DNA from: Brevibacterium pigmentatum
GTDB lineage: Bacteria > Actinomycetota > Actinomycetes > Actinomycetales > Brevibacteriaceae
Length of the DNA: 64,000 nucleotides
Direction of reading: 5' to 3'
Assembly: GCF_011617465.1 (NCBI RefSeq)
Contig: NZ_CP050153.1
Span: 2,666,001 to 2,730,000 of the forward strand
Program-made: the position numbers and the translations under genes
Part shown: one piece after another, positions 36,221 through 44,856 of the stretch
Numbering within the stretch: the stretch's first letter is position 1
How the letters are laid out: each line of letters begins with the position of its first letter
Notes under the pieces: generated by a model
Database searches by the model: none
What the model was told of the DNA's origin: nothing
What the model saw: only the letters and a program-made list of their open reading frames with translations

Positions 36221-36276
36221 GCGCCGCCTCGGCGAGGATTTCGGAAATCCGGGGCGCCGCCTCGGCGAGGTTTTCG
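36221..36276. repeat. Two 23-bp direct repeats flanking a 15-bp palindrome
   Basis: Copies at 36221-36243 and 36254-36276 start GCGCCGCCTCGGCGAGG and differ at one base. Between and overlapping them lies the perfect palindrome GGATTTC-G-GAAATCC at 36236-36250. The core GCCGCCTCGGCGA recurs at 14890, 14948 and, with one change, 31131. Confidence 0.75.
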
Positions 36277-36306
36277 TTGTCCTGATTCGTCGACTCTGCG
36301 CTCGGG

Positions 36307-36336
36307 TGGACAATCCGAGCTTGGGCGCGCTATGCT
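36307..36336 (+). promoter_or_regulatory. Sigma-70-type promoter of the small ORF
   Basis: TGGACA (36307-36312) and TATGCT (36331-36336) are spaced by 18 bp, close to consensus. Transcription would start near 36343, giving a leader of about 230 nt before the ATG at 36573. Confidence 0.6.
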
Positions 36337-36572
36337 GGTTCTTTGCGTTCGAAGTTGTCCGCATTCATCGAACCGATCGTTGCGTTGCTCCTGACGACAA
36401 GCTTTTGAGGTCGTAGGCCCCGATCACGGTTCGACTTTGCAGATGAATGTTCCGGACACTGTGTCTCTTCGACTCGCAGATCCCCATGGCGACCACCCAA
36501 TCGCCGACTTGAGAACCTGAAGAATAGCGCGCGTCGTTGCCTGCTATTCACAATTGAAGAAAGGAGGGAACC

Positions 36573-36743
36573 ATGTCTGAGTTCCCACAGTGGGTCCAGC
36601 GCGGACTCGCACACGCAGGAATGATCGATCCCCGGATCAGCCGTCGGGCTCCTGGTGAGATCACGATCGAGGATGCGACCGGCCGCGTTGTGCTGTTCAC
36701 CGGCACTTCGCTGCGTGAGATCACGCCGATGGCCGCCGCCTGA
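36573..36743 (+). CDS. Small 56-aa protein of unknown function
   Basis: ATG at 36573 with a near-perfect ribosome-binding site AAGGAGG; stop TGA at 36741. The product, beginning M-S-E-F-P-Q-W-V-Q-R-G-L-A-H-A-G, is soluble and mixed alpha/beta in appearance, with I-T-I-E-D-A-T-G-R-V-V-L-F-T-G-T-S as a probable beta-hairpin. I do not recognise it. It has its own promoter, a long leader, and a stem-loop terminator downstream. It lies next to the phage junction but on the host side of the nrdF terminator. Confidence 0.65.
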   Translation: MSEFPQWVQRGLAHAGMIDPRISRRAPGEITIEDATGRVVLFTGTSLREITPMAAA

Positions 36744-36814
36744 CCTCCAACGAGGTCACCCTGATCTGCAGGGATCAGCACGGCCCATCAGGGCCTGATC
36801 CGGACTGATTGAGT

Positions 36815-36858
36815 AGACGCCCACTTGCTGCCGGGTTTTACGCAGCGGGTGGGCGTCT
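36815..36858 (+). terminator. Stem-loop terminator after the small ORF
   Basis: Outer arms AGACGCCCAC and GTGGGCGTCT plus an inner GCTGC/GCAGC stem around a CGGGTTTTAC loop, 72 bp after the stop. Confidence 0.65.
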
Positions 36859-36895
36859 GCCATTCACGACGTAAACTCTCATCGCCAATGCCGAA

Positions 36896-36931
36896 ACGGC
36901 CCATCCGAGCAAACATGCTTGGATGGGCCGT
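36896..36931 (-). terminator. nrdF transcription terminator
   Basis: Arms ACGGCCCATCC and GGATGGGCCGT with an inner AGCA/TGCT extension and AACA loop. On the minus strand it follows the nrdF stop codon (36955) by about 24 bp. Confidence 0.7.
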
Positions 36932-36954
36932 TCAGGTATCTGTGGTGCGAGGGC

Positions 36955-37426
<472 letters not shown>

Positions 37427-37467
37427 GGGGACAGTATGTGACGGAGCGCTGACATGACTGACGTAGA

Positions 37468-37866
37468 TCAGTTAAGTCGGCGCAGCTCAGCCACAATACT
37501 TTCGAGCATGTGGATTACTCCTGCTCCTATCGCCAACATCAACGTAGAGACCAGCGACATCCAAAAGTAGTACGGATCGACCATCAAGATAATGAAGCTG
37601 GCGATCCCACTGAGGGCGACGAGAACGAACATCAGTGTTGACCAGCCGCGGTTGGCGATCGTCTTGAACTTGATCGCCCTCGTTATAACGTACCCGTTCG
37701 GTGTCAACATGACACCGCCCGGCTGTGACGACGGCACTCCGTACACAGCGTGGGGGTCGTTCGGGAATGAGTCCGTCTGGGGTTGCTGAGGGTAGTACTG
37801 ATTCGGCTGGCCCTGGGGATTCTGCTGGTTCCAGTTCTGGTGATGCCTCTGGGGGTTGTTCGACAT
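37468..37866 (-). CDS. Phage-encoded membrane protein with Gln/Asn/Pro-rich N-terminus
   Basis: 132 aa. ATG at 37866 follows GAAAGG with 6-nt spacing. Residues 1-35 are rich in Gln, Asn and Pro (Q-Q-N-P-Q-G-Q-P-N-Q-Y-Y-P-Q-Q-P). Two transmembrane helices follow (about 72-92 and 97-118), with a helical C-terminus I-V-A-E-L-R-R-L-N. I do not recognise the family. Its position beyond the lysis genes suggests a lysogeny-associated membrane function such as exclusion; this is inference. Confidence 0.6.
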   Translation of the reverse strand: MSNNPQRHHQNWNQQNPQGQPNQYYPQQPQTDSFPNDPHAVYGVPSSQPGGVMLTPNGYVITRAIKFKTIANRGWSTLMFVLVALSGIASFIILMVDPYYFWMSLVSTLMLAIGAGVIHMLESIVAELRRLN

Positions 37867-37994
37867 GAAGCACCTTTCTGCGTTCCAATGGCACGGCGAA
37901 CGCCAAGGAGAAGGCATCGCTCATCGAATCGTATCTGTAGTTTTGCGCTCCCAAAGCTCTACATGGTTACGACTGAGTCTCATATACTGCGGTG

Positions 37995-38468
37995 ATGACG
38001 ACCTGTGCCGCAGTGTGGTGTGACCGGGACGCGGTGGCGCGTGGTCTGTGCAAGCGTTGCTATGACCGGTACCGGCGCGGCATCAGCCCCATCTCTCCAA
38101 CTAAGCGGCATGCGGTGGCCGAGGACAAGGCGCGCCTGCGTAACGAGATCACCCTACGACGTGAGGCCGGACAGAGCATCGCCGACATTGCAGCCGCCGT
38201 CGGAGTGAACACCTCAACTGCGAGTAGGTGGTTGCGCGAATGGGAGGTCGAAGTCGGCCGCCGCGAAGATTCGAGAGCTACAAACCTGTGGCAGCCATGG
38301 ACGCGAGACGACATCGACTTCGCGGCGACGCGCACCGACCTCACGATCTCGGAACGGGCTGCGGCTCTAGGACGATCCGTGTCCAGCGTTGAGGAGTGCC
38401 TGCGGAAATACGGTAGATCGCCGCTCGCTCCAACTACTCAGAGGCACCAGCGAGGCACTTCACACTGA
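37995..38468 (+). CDS. Zinc-finger and HTH protein of the prophage
   Basis: 157 aa. The N-terminus C-A-A-V-W-C-x8-C-K-R-C-Y-D-R-Y-R-R-G is a four-cysteine zinc-binding motif. The middle contains an HTH (S-I-A-D-I-A-A-A-V-G-V-N-T-S-T-A-S-R-W-L), and the C-terminus a second homeodomain-like helix pair (T-I-S-E-R-A-A-A-L-G-R-S-V-S-S-V). A TATACT box ends 6 nt before the ATG, so translation is probably leaderless. It converges with and overlaps the glycosyltransferase gene by 35 bp. Probably a DNA-binding regulator. Confidence 0.65.
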   Translation: MTTCAAVWCDRDAVARGLCKRCYDRYRRGISPISPTKRHAVAEDKARLRNEITLRREAGQSIADIAAAVGVNTSTASRWLREWEVEVGRREDSRATNLWQPWTRDDIDFAATRTDLTISERAAALGRSVSSVEECLRKYGRSPLAPTTQRHQRGTSH

Positions 38469-40344
38469 AGTTTCCGTACTCAGTGCGGTACCAGTGCAGC
38501 CCGTGTGCTTCGACGCTCGCGAACGGCGCTGGAAGCTTCAATCTCGCTTTCGCATCCCATCGGGCCCCGATCTTACGGACATACACGTCGAACGTTTGCC
38601 CCTCTGCCTGGGAGAAAAGATCATTGGAAAGCGTGAAGTTGTAGACGATTCGCCCATCTGTGCGCTGCCAGCCGTCAGCGGAACTGACTGCTTGGAAGAA
38701 GGTGTTCTTCGACCTACTGGCGACAATCAGTCGTAGGTTCTTGTTCTCAACGTTGTCGCCGTCGGCGAAGAGGATGCCGAGTTTCGTGGCGTTCCGTGAA
38801 GTGGTTATCGCAATCTCTCGAGTGCGCAGGTATTCCGGGTCCGAGAACGGTGCCGGGTTGTGGATTTTGACCGGCTCTTCTAGGGCCTTCTTCCACCGTT
38901 CGTAGCTTTGTTCGGGGAGGAAGTCCTTCGCTCGCTCGATTGCTGCCCGGCGCATTTCGAGCTTCTCGTTCGACGGCATTGCGAGGAATGCTTCAATCTG
39001 GGCGGCGAGTGCGTCGATGTCGTTCGCCGGCACGATGAACCCGTTGACTCCGTGAGTGATGATTTCGGCGGGCCCGTATTTGATGTCGTAGGTGATTGGA
39101 ATGCAGCCGGCGGCCATTGATTCTAGGATCGCGAGTCCGAGTCCTTCGAACTTGCTTGTTAGGAGTGAGAAGGAGGCTGTGGCGAGGCGGTCGGTGACGT
39201 TGTTGACGTGGCCGAGCAGTTGGATGTCGTCAGCGTGGTCATGATCGTCGATGAGCTGTTGCAGCTGTGCTTGCTCTTCTCCTGTGCCGGCGATGTCGAG
39301 GGAGATGTCGGTTCGGGTCGTTTTGGCTTTCGCGACCGCATCGATGGCGTGGTCGATTTGTTTGAGGTCGACTAGGCGTGCGACGACGAGTCCTTTGGTT
39401 TCGTCGCGGTCTGTGTTGTCAGCGAGGCGTATGGCTTCGGGTGGCAGTTCGCTGGGAATAAGGCGCATGCGTTTGCGGCTGAGGCCGATCTTTGCCATGT
39501 CGTCGATCTGCTGTTGGGTCTGGACTGCGACGATGTCGAACTGTTCTTGCTCGCGGAAAGCTTCGACGCGGTTGGAGGTCAGTTGACCGTAGATCCCTTC
39601 CAGGGGGTGTTTCAGGTGTGAGACGTGCAGGAAATGTGCGAGCTTGAAGTTTCGGTCTGTGAGCTCATGGGCGATCGTTGCGATGGGGCCTGAGTCGACG
39701 ATCAGCAGTGAGGGTTCTTTGTCGATGACGTATTGGATCCATGGGTTGTAGAGACTGCGTGCTCGGTCCCATTCGATGATGGGTTCGCCTGCGTTATTGT
39801 GGAGTATCACGCGGCGCTGATTTTTCACTTCGTTGATATCGGTGAAAAGTCGGGATCCATCGTCCCTGTAGTGCTCTTGGCGGATGACCTTTCCCGAGGC
39901 CCCAAGAAACCTGGTGTAATTCTTCGTGATTGTTTCTCTGGTTCCGTGTGCGTCCGGGATTTCTTCGGTGGGATTCTCTCCGGAAAAGGCATCCAGGAGT
40001 TGCGCGTCAGTCATTGGTCGCAGATCGTCCCAGAGGTTGCGGATGATCACTGATTCGTCGAGCAGGCCCGTTCCTACTAAACGGTCTCGTACTTCACCCA
40101 CATCGAGCTGGTGGGCGAAAGTGAGGATCGTGGCGGACAGTGGGTTTCCGTGCCGGATGAAGCTGTTGGTGCGGCGCAGGACGGAGTTGGTCATGCCTCC
40201 GAAGTCTTCGAGTACGCCCCACAGGGTGCCGTAGAGGTGAACTCTGTCCGTGCGTGTATCCCGCGGGTGCAGGGATTGTGGCTGAGGGGTTTCGCGGACG
40301 ACTGCACGTTTGATGCGGGAGAACGCCTTTGTGACTGAGCTCAC
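38434..40344 (-). CDS. Prophage glycosyltransferase, teichoic acid glucosyltransferase (TagE/TarM)-like
   Basis: 636 aa from a GTG at 40344 (GGAG and GAGAA upstream). The C-terminal part of the GT4 (GT-B) fold is clear: G-L-V-V-A-R-L-V-D-L-K-Q-I-D-H-A-I-D-A-V, then S-K-F-E-G-L-G-L-A-I-L-E-S-M-A-A-G-C-I-P-I-T-Y-D, which carries the E-x7-E nucleotide-sugar motif. The N-terminal region and the K-Y-G-P-A-E-I-I segment resemble enzymes that glycosylate poly(glycerol/ribitol phosphate). About 120 extra C-terminal residues may bind the polymer. It lies beyond the terminator of the lysis genes, so it is a moron. Acceptor identity is inferred. Confidence 0.78.
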   Translation of the reverse strand: MSSVTKAFSRIKRAVVRETPQPQSLHPRDTRTDRVHLYGTLWGVLEDFGGMTNSVLRRTNSFIRHGNPLSATILTFAHQLDVGEVRDRLVGTGLLDESVIIRNLWDDLRPMTDAQLLDAFSGENPTEEIPDAHGTRETITKNYTRFLGASGKVIRQEHYRDDGSRLFTDINEVKNQRRVILHNNAGEPIIEWDRARSLYNPWIQYVIDKEPSLLIVDSGPIATIAHELTDRNFKLAHFLHVSHLKHPLEGIYGQLTSNRVEAFREQEQFDIVAVQTQQQIDDMAKIGLSRKRMRLIPSELPPEAIRLADNTDRDETKGLVVARLVDLKQIDHAIDAVAKAKTTRTDISLDIAGTGEEQAQLQQLIDDHDHADDIQLLGHVNNVTDRLATASFSLLTSKFEGLGLAILESMAAGCIPITYDIKYGPAEIITHGVNGFIVPANDIDALAAQIEAFLAMPSNEKLEMRRAAIERAKDFLPEQSYERWKKALEEPVKIHNPAPFSDPEYLRTREIAITTSRNATKLGILFADGDNVENKNLRLIVASRSKNTFFQAVSSADGWQRTDGRIVYNFTLSNDLFSQAEGQTFDVYVRKIGARWDAKARLKLPAPFASVEAHGLHWYRTEYGNFSVKCLAGASE

Positions 40345-40444
40345 TTCTCACTACTCCAATGCTTGTTTCGACACAATTCTTCCACTGTAGACATAGTTGG
40401 CACGGTGAAGAGGAACCGACACGATTTCGGTATGAATAGGAAAC

Positions 40445-40476
40445 AGGCCCCCATCAAACTTGTGTGATGGGAGCCT
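40445..40476 (-). terminator. Terminator at the end of the phage late operon
   Basis: Arms AGGC-C-CCCATCA and TGATGGG-A-GCCT around an 8-nt loop, with GTTTCC after it on the minus strand. It separates holin from the glycosyltransferase gene. Confidence 0.7.
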
Positions 40477-40489
40477 ATTTCAAGTTGTG

Positions 40490-40861
40490 TCAGTGCCGGG
40501 GCAGATATCCCGCCGCCGGCGGAGTGTTGTCCACCTCGGCGGCGGCGAGCGCCTCGTAGTCCTCTTCGATTGGTTCGTCAGCGTCGGTGAGCTCGTCGAG
40601 CGGGATGTCGTCGGTGTCGTCGGGTTCGATCTCTTCTGCATGGTCGGAGTCGGTTGATCGACTGACGATGGTGTTCGCGGCTGCGGTGAGTCCGAACGCG
40701 CCGCCGATGTAGAGGACGACGTTGGTGGTCACGGCGTGCCATTCGGGGACGTTGTCGGGCCCATAGGCGGTGGCGATTGCACCGAGGGCGACGCCGACGA
40801 GTGCGTAGGCGACGTAGACGGGTTTGCGGTACTTCGCTGGGATGATGTCGTTCAGGGTCAT
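40490..40861 (-). CDS. Putative holin
   Basis: 123 aa. Two hydrophobic segments (about 14-32 and 44-62) follow a short basic N-terminus (I-P-A-K-Y-R-K-P-V-Y), and the long C-terminal tail is strongly acidic (D-D-T-D-D-I-P-L-D-E-L, E-P-I-E-E-D-Y-E). This size and layout, directly after the endolysin, fit a class II holin. It would form membrane lesions that release the endolysin at the end of the lytic cycle. Assignment rests on position and topology, not on a recognised family. Confidence 0.7.
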   Translation of the reverse strand: MTLNDIIPAKYRKPVYVAYALVGVALGAIATAYGPDNVPEWHAVTTNVVLYIGGAFGLTAAANTIVSRSTDSDHAEEIEPDDTDDIPLDELTDADEPIEEDYEALAAAEVDNTPPAAGYLPRH

Positions 40862-40864
40862 GGG

Positions 40865-41899
40865 TCAGCCTTTCAGGAACTTGGTCTGGATGCTGGTGAT
40901 CTTCGCGGTGTTCGAGTCGGTCCACACTTGAACGCGGAGCCGGTTCGAGCGGCCGTTCTTGCCCTTGCCGGTTTTGCCGATCTGGGTGTGCGAGATGTAG
41001 GTGCCGCCGCCGGAACCGTGCTGCTCCTGCTTCGGGTAGTACCCGTTGTTCTTCGTCGTCGTCCCCTTCTTGTAGGAGGCGGTGATGAACCGGACCTGGA
41101 TGGTCTCTTCCGGTTTCAGGCCGGTCACGGTGAGGTACACCTGGGCGAGGTAGGGGTTGCCGTCGCAGGTGAGGATCGACATGGACCCTTTGTCGATGAA
41201 GAGTGACTTCCATTTGCCGCGGGTGAGTGCTTGCAGGGCTTTGTAGATTTTGCCGCCTGAGTATTTGGTCATGCCGAGGATGCCTTCCTTCTTCGGTGCC
41301 GGTGCGGTGTCGCTTGGGGCGGCGCCGCCTTGTGCGAGTCGCACGATTTCGGGGATCTGGGAGATGCGGTTCTTGCCGGGGCAGACTTTCCCGGCGTATT
41401 TCGACCACTGGTAGCGGGTGCCGCGTAGCGAGTTGGGGAGTTCGTTTCCGGGGACTCCCATGGCGTGATAGCCGATGCCGCGGTCGCGGACGGTCTTCAT
41501 CTGCTGGATGGGGATGTCGTGGGTCGTGCAGGCCCAGACGATGATCTTCACGATCGCGGCGATCTGAGCTGCGTTCCAATAGGGCACGTTGTCGCCGGCA
41601 GTGTTCCAGCGTCCGAAGGAGCCGCCGTAGTCGGCGGTCTCGATGCTGATGACGTGGCCGGATCCGAGGTAGTTCGCGTCGGCGGTGTACTTGGTGTCGA
41701 CCCACTGGTAGATCTCACCGTTCTCGCCGACACCGAAGTGGGATTCAGTGCCGACGGTGCCGTCCTTCTGGAACATGCTGTCGGTGCCTGCGAGGCTTCC
41801 GACCATCGTATGGAGCGAGATTCCCTGGTAGGACTTCATCAGGCCCTGACGTGCCTGGTTTGCGAGGAGCTTGTTCACGGCTCCGGGCATCATGGCCAT
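40865..41899 (-). CDS. Endolysin, N-acetylmuramoyl-L-alanine amidase
   Basis: 344 aa. Amidase_2 features: I-S-L-H-T-M-V-G-S with the first zinc His, G-I-G-Y-H-A-M-G in the middle, and V-C-P-G-K-N-R-I-S-Q-I-P at the end of the catalytic domain (residues 1-185), whose usual form is C-P-G. After a Pro/Ala linker, about 120 C-terminal residues (K-Y-S-G-G-K-I-Y onward) form a probable beta-rich wall-binding domain. It cleaves between MurNAc and L-Ala. The holin lies 3 bp downstream. Confidence 0.88.
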   Translation of the reverse strand: MAMMPGAVNKLLANQARQGLMKSYQGISLHTMVGSLAGTDSMFQKDGTVGTESHFGVGENGEIYQWVDTKYTADANYLGSGHVISIETADYGGSFGRWNTAGDNVPYWNAAQIAAIVKIIVWACTTHDIPIQQMKTVRDRGIGYHAMGVPGNELPNSLRGTRYQWSKYAGKVCPGKNRISQIPEIVRLAQGGAAPSDTAPAPKKEGILGMTKYSGGKIYKALQALTRGKWKSLFIDKGSMSILTCDGNPYLAQVYLTVTGLKPEETIQVRFITASYKKGTTTKNNGYYPKQEQHGSGGGTYISHTQIGKTGKGKNGRSNRLRVQVWTDSNTAKITSIQTKFLKG

Positions 41900-41927
41900 T
41901 ACTGTCTCCTTGAATGAGGAGAACCCT

Positions 41928-42233
41928 TCACACGGAAGGGTTCTTGGGTTGATCGGGTGGTGGTGGGACGACGGGGAACTTCTCCTTGTCGTCCGGCGGT
42001 AGCCTTTGGTAGGCGTGCCATAGCCGCGGGTAGAAGCCGCGATACCACTGCAGTTCAGATTTCAGCTCCCGGATCTCCTGCAGCCGGGCCTCGGCGATCC
42101 CTCGCCATTGAGCAACAGCGGAATCTTCCTTGATGACTCGGCCCTGGATGAGGTCGTAGATGAACTTGCCGACTGCGCCGAGGAGGATTGCGACGCCACC
42201 GCCGAGGAAGAATTTGATGAGTTCTGCATCCAT
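41928..42233 (-). CDS. Small phage membrane protein with coiled coil
   Basis: 101 aa. One N-terminal transmembrane helix (residues 6-28, F-F-L-G-G-G-V-A-I-L-L-G-A-V), then a charged helix with heptad character (A-E-A-R-L-Q-E-I-R-E-L-K-S-E-L), then a Pro-rich C-terminus. It sits just upstream of the endolysin. It may be a second holin, an antiholin or a spanin-like protein; none can be shown. Confidence 0.6.
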   Translation of the reverse strand: MDAELIKFFLGGGVAILLGAVGKFIYDLIQGRVIKEDSAVAQWRGIAEARLQEIRELKSELQWYRGFYPRLWHAYQRLPPDDKEKFPVVPPPPDQPKNPSV

Positions 42234-42235
42234 CC

Positions 42236-42637
42236 CTACCCCGCATCTACGATCTCGTTAATTGCTCTCTCATCTCGGCCGAGCCGCCACCATCTCTCGA
42301 AAGCCCACAGTCCGAACCCGAGGTAGACGAGGGTGCCGCCACCCCGCGTCCAGGTGATGGGGTCGGCGAACATGACCAGGGATTGGCCGGCGACGAGCAT
42401 GGCTGCCGCGACGACGACGAAAAGCACGCCGAGGCGTTCCAGGTGCACAACTCGTGTGAACGTGCCGATCAGGGAGATGAGTCCACCGGCTGCGAACACC
42501 CATCCCCACATCACTGCGGGTGCTGGGGTGTCGAAGAAGTTCGTGGTGGTGTTCGGTGGGGCGAGGACATAGAAGGCCCCGGCAAGCGTGAACACGACCG
42601 ACCCGATTGCTCTCAAGACTCGTGATGTTCTGTCCAT
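42236..42637 (-). CDS. Phage membrane protein with four predicted helices
   Basis: 133 aa. ATG at 42637 follows AGGAG with 7-nt spacing. Four hydrophobic segments (about 12-32, 40-58, 66-86 and 95-115) fill most of the protein; the tail is R-D-E-R-A-I-N-E-I. The frame is open to 42784, but the extension overlaps the receptor-binding gene. It precedes the other lysis-region genes; function unknown. Confidence 0.6.
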   Translation of the reverse strand: MDRTSRVLRAIGSVVFTLAGAFYVLAPPNTTTNFFDTPAPAVMWGWVFAAGGLISLIGTFTRVVHLERLGVLFVVVAAAMLVAGQSLVMFADPITWTRGGGTLVYLGFGLWAFERWWRLGRDERAINEIVDAG

Positions 42638-42659
42638 GACCAGCTCCTCTTCCCGGTAT

Positions 42660-44234
42660 TCACTCGGTGATTCCGTTGATTCCGGGCCCGTAATAGGCAT
42701 GCCAGTGAACAGTGGTCGCCGAGGCTGACGTGCGGTTGATATAGGCGGTGAACCCCTGTGGAGTCTCGTTGCCAAACGAGGCACCCTTCACGATGCCGCC
42801 GGGTGAGGTTGTGCCGGGAGTGACTACGATGTCCGGCACCCCGGGAAATTCCCATTTGAACCGCACCGGAGTTGACGTAATCTCTCCGCTGCCACCGGGA
42901 ACAATGACTTTCCCTGACTGAAAACTGGTAAGAGCTGCGCGCAGTGATTCTCCCGCCGGGTGCTCAGCCGCCGGCGGTGAAAACGAATACACCAGTGCCT
43001 GCCGATAACCGAACGACCCGACTGCCTTACCAAACAGCAGTGAGGGGGTCCCGCCCTGCCCGCGCCAGACAGTCACTCCCTCATTCTCGTTACGGCCACC
43101 GGGCCACGTAGACCCGGTACGGCCAACATCAGTGACGTCGATGACAATCTGATCGCCCGTTTCCCAATCGATGCGCGTAATCGTGCACGGGTTCCCCTGG
43201 TCAACATTGCCGCGGGACATATAGAGATGTCCGTCGATAGTGCAGTGCCCCTGATACGGTCCGTCGTCAGCCTCGGACCACGTGTACGGGCCGAGCATCG
43301 CCAGCGGGGTGTTGCGGTTCGCTTTATAGTCCGACAACCGATACAGCAGGTACTGCTCATTGGTGCCGCCCGGGGTGACTCTCAGGGCGATCCTGTCAGC
43401 AGCCTGGTCGATTTCGTAGTTGACGAGAAGATTATCGGACACGTCCATGACATCCAACACGGCGGGATCATTGCGTTTCACAGTCAGCCCAGGCTGGTAC
43501 TTCGCCCGCACCATCCTGTTCGTATAGCCACTGCTCGTCGAATCGTAAGTCCACCGGAACCACAACCACACATTCTGCCCGTCACGTTCGATCGCGGTCG
43601 TCGACCCGTGTCCGCCCCCTTCGAACGTGCATTGGTCGATTGGTGTCCCAGCTGAGTCGTAATGGGTCACCACGAGGTTGGTAGTGCCACCGATCTGCCC
43701 GATCGCCTGGGAGGCATAGTAGTCCCCCGACAGTGGATCACGAGCAAACGACTGCACAACCCCTTGAGGATCGCCGCGCAGCTGCGTAACAAAAGTCGGT
43801 GACAGTTTCGTGATATCGAACCCGAGCTTCGCGTCCACCTCCGCGAACGCCAAATCCGCCTTCGTTCCAGCCTCCGTGGCGAGCGCTTCTGCTTTCTGTG
43901 CGGCTGTGACCGCTGCCTCAGACTTTCCGAGGGCCGTGTAGGCGGCGGAGAATGCTTCACGTGCGGGCACCGCCCATCGCATCCCGTATCCGGCGTCCAG
44001 GTAGAGGATCTGGTATTGGTCGGAGGCTTGGAAAGTGACTCGCCCCTCGTTATCGCCTTCGGCCTCAGAGGTGACGACGCCGGATAGGGGTTCGCCTGTG
44101 GTGTCGTAGAGTTCCGTGACCTGTTGGCCGCCGAGGGCGGCCGTGTACACCTTCATGGTGACGCCGCCGATGATGTTGCCCGCGGAGTCGGAGGTGACGT
44201 CGCTGGGGCCTCCGCCGAAAACGTTCAAGGCCAT
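42660..44234 (-). CDS. Phage tail fibre / receptor-binding protein
   Basis: 524 aa. The N-terminus (1-95) is beta-rich and probably attaches to the tail tip. A short coiled coil follows (A-A-Q-K-A-E-A-L-A-T-E-A-G-T-K-A-D-L-A-F-A-E-V). From about 140 to 430 a series of W/D/G-containing blades (D-Q-C-T-F-E-G-G-G-H-G-S, N-V-W-L-W-F-R-W-T-Y, D-G-P-Y-Q-G-H-C-T-I-D-G-H-L-Y) suggests a beta-propeller such as in TarC-like or helveticin-like proteins. The C-terminal 90 residues resemble a fibre tip. It is the last structural gene before the lysis cassette and the best receptor-binding candidate. Confidence 0.68.
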   Translation of the reverse strand: MALNVFGGGPSDVTSDSAGNIIGGVTMKVYTAALGGQQVTELYDTTGEPLSGVVTSEAEGDNEGRVTFQASDQYQILYLDAGYGMRWAVPAREAFSAAYTALGKSEAAVTAAQKAEALATEAGTKADLAFAEVDAKLGFDITKLSPTFVTQLRGDPQGVVQSFARDPLSGDYYASQAIGQIGGTTNLVVTHYDSAGTPIDQCTFEGGGHGSTTAIERDGQNVWLWFRWTYDSTSSGYTNRMVRAKYQPGLTVKRNDPAVLDVMDVSDNLLVNYEIDQAADRIALRVTPGGTNEQYLLYRLSDYKANRNTPLAMLGPYTWSEADDGPYQGHCTIDGHLYMSRGNVDQGNPCTITRIDWETGDQIVIDVTDVGRTGSTWPGGRNENEGVTVWRGQGGTPSLLFGKAVGSFGYRQALVYSFSPPAAEHPAGESLRAALTSFQSGKVIVPGGSGEITSTPVRFKWEFPGVPDIVVTPGTTSPGGIVKGASFGNETPQGFTAYINRTSASATTVHWHAYYGPGINGITE

Positions 44235-44249
44235 GCTTTTCCCCTTTTG

Positions 44250-44846
44250 TCAGTTGTTCCAGGTTGCGGAGAACCAGACGTTGTTTCCGTTCTGGATCGA
44301 CGAGTTGGTGTGGAGGTCGTAGAGTTTGACGATTCCGTCGGTTTTCAGGGCTGCGGCTCCTGACGTGTAGTCGGCTTTGAGCGATCCCATGACGAGGAAG
44401 TCCGAGATTGTGGCGCTAATCTGTGCGGGGACTATGGCGATGTCGACGTCGGGGATGTTTCCTACTGAGCTGGCGTTGAGGTCTGAGCCTGTGCGGATGA
44501 GTTTGATTCTGACCTCAGTGGTGTAGGTGTTGCGGATCGCTTTCGCCGCGTCGAGTTCCCACCCTGACAGGGCGGTGAACCCAGTTCGGTATTCCTGTCG
44601 CTCGTACACCGTCCACCAGTCAGTGGGTGTGGGTCCGGTCTTGACCCAGATCTTCCGGGATTCCCCGGACACCACCATGGTGGATATAGGTGCGTCCGCG
44701 TACTTCGCATCCCGATCGGCTTCGTCGACGGCGGGCAGGACGAGGCGGGGGTCCATGGCCATGACGAGGCCCATCATGTCCGCTGCCGCGGCAGGCGCGT
44801 CGGGACCGGACGGGTAGGGAACATTTGCGAGTGGCGAGTTGGGCAT
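44250..44846 (-). CDS. Phage minor structural protein
   Basis: 198 aa. ATG at 44846 follows AAGGAGA. The N-terminus M-P-N-S-P-L-A-N-V-P-Y-P-S-G-P-D-A-P is typical of actinophage base-plate proteins, with the Pro-rich start that packs on a tail-hub partner. The rest is predicted beta, with conserved W-V-K-T-G-P-T-P-T-D-W-W-T-V. The frame extends to 44903 but overlaps the upstream gene. Probably part of the tail tip. Confidence 0.65.
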   Translation of the reverse strand: MPNSPLANVPYPSGPDAPAAAADMMGLVMAMDPRLVLPAVDEADRDAKYADAPISTMVVSGESRKIWVKTGPTPTDWWTVYERQEYRTGFTALSGWELDAAKAIRNTYTTEVRIKLIRTGSDLNASSVGNIPDVDIAIVPAQISATISDFLVMGSLKADYTSGAAALKTDGIVKLYDLHTNSSIQNGNNVWFSATWNN

Positions 44847-44856
44847 GAGGTTCTCC

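Larger units (their letters stand above)
36212..36572. other. Intergenic region with repeats, promoter and long leader
   Basis: 361 bp. It contains two copies of a 23-bp repeat, a perfect palindrome between them, and a good promoter whose roughly 230-nt transcript leader ends at the small ORF at 36573. Confidence 0.6.
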
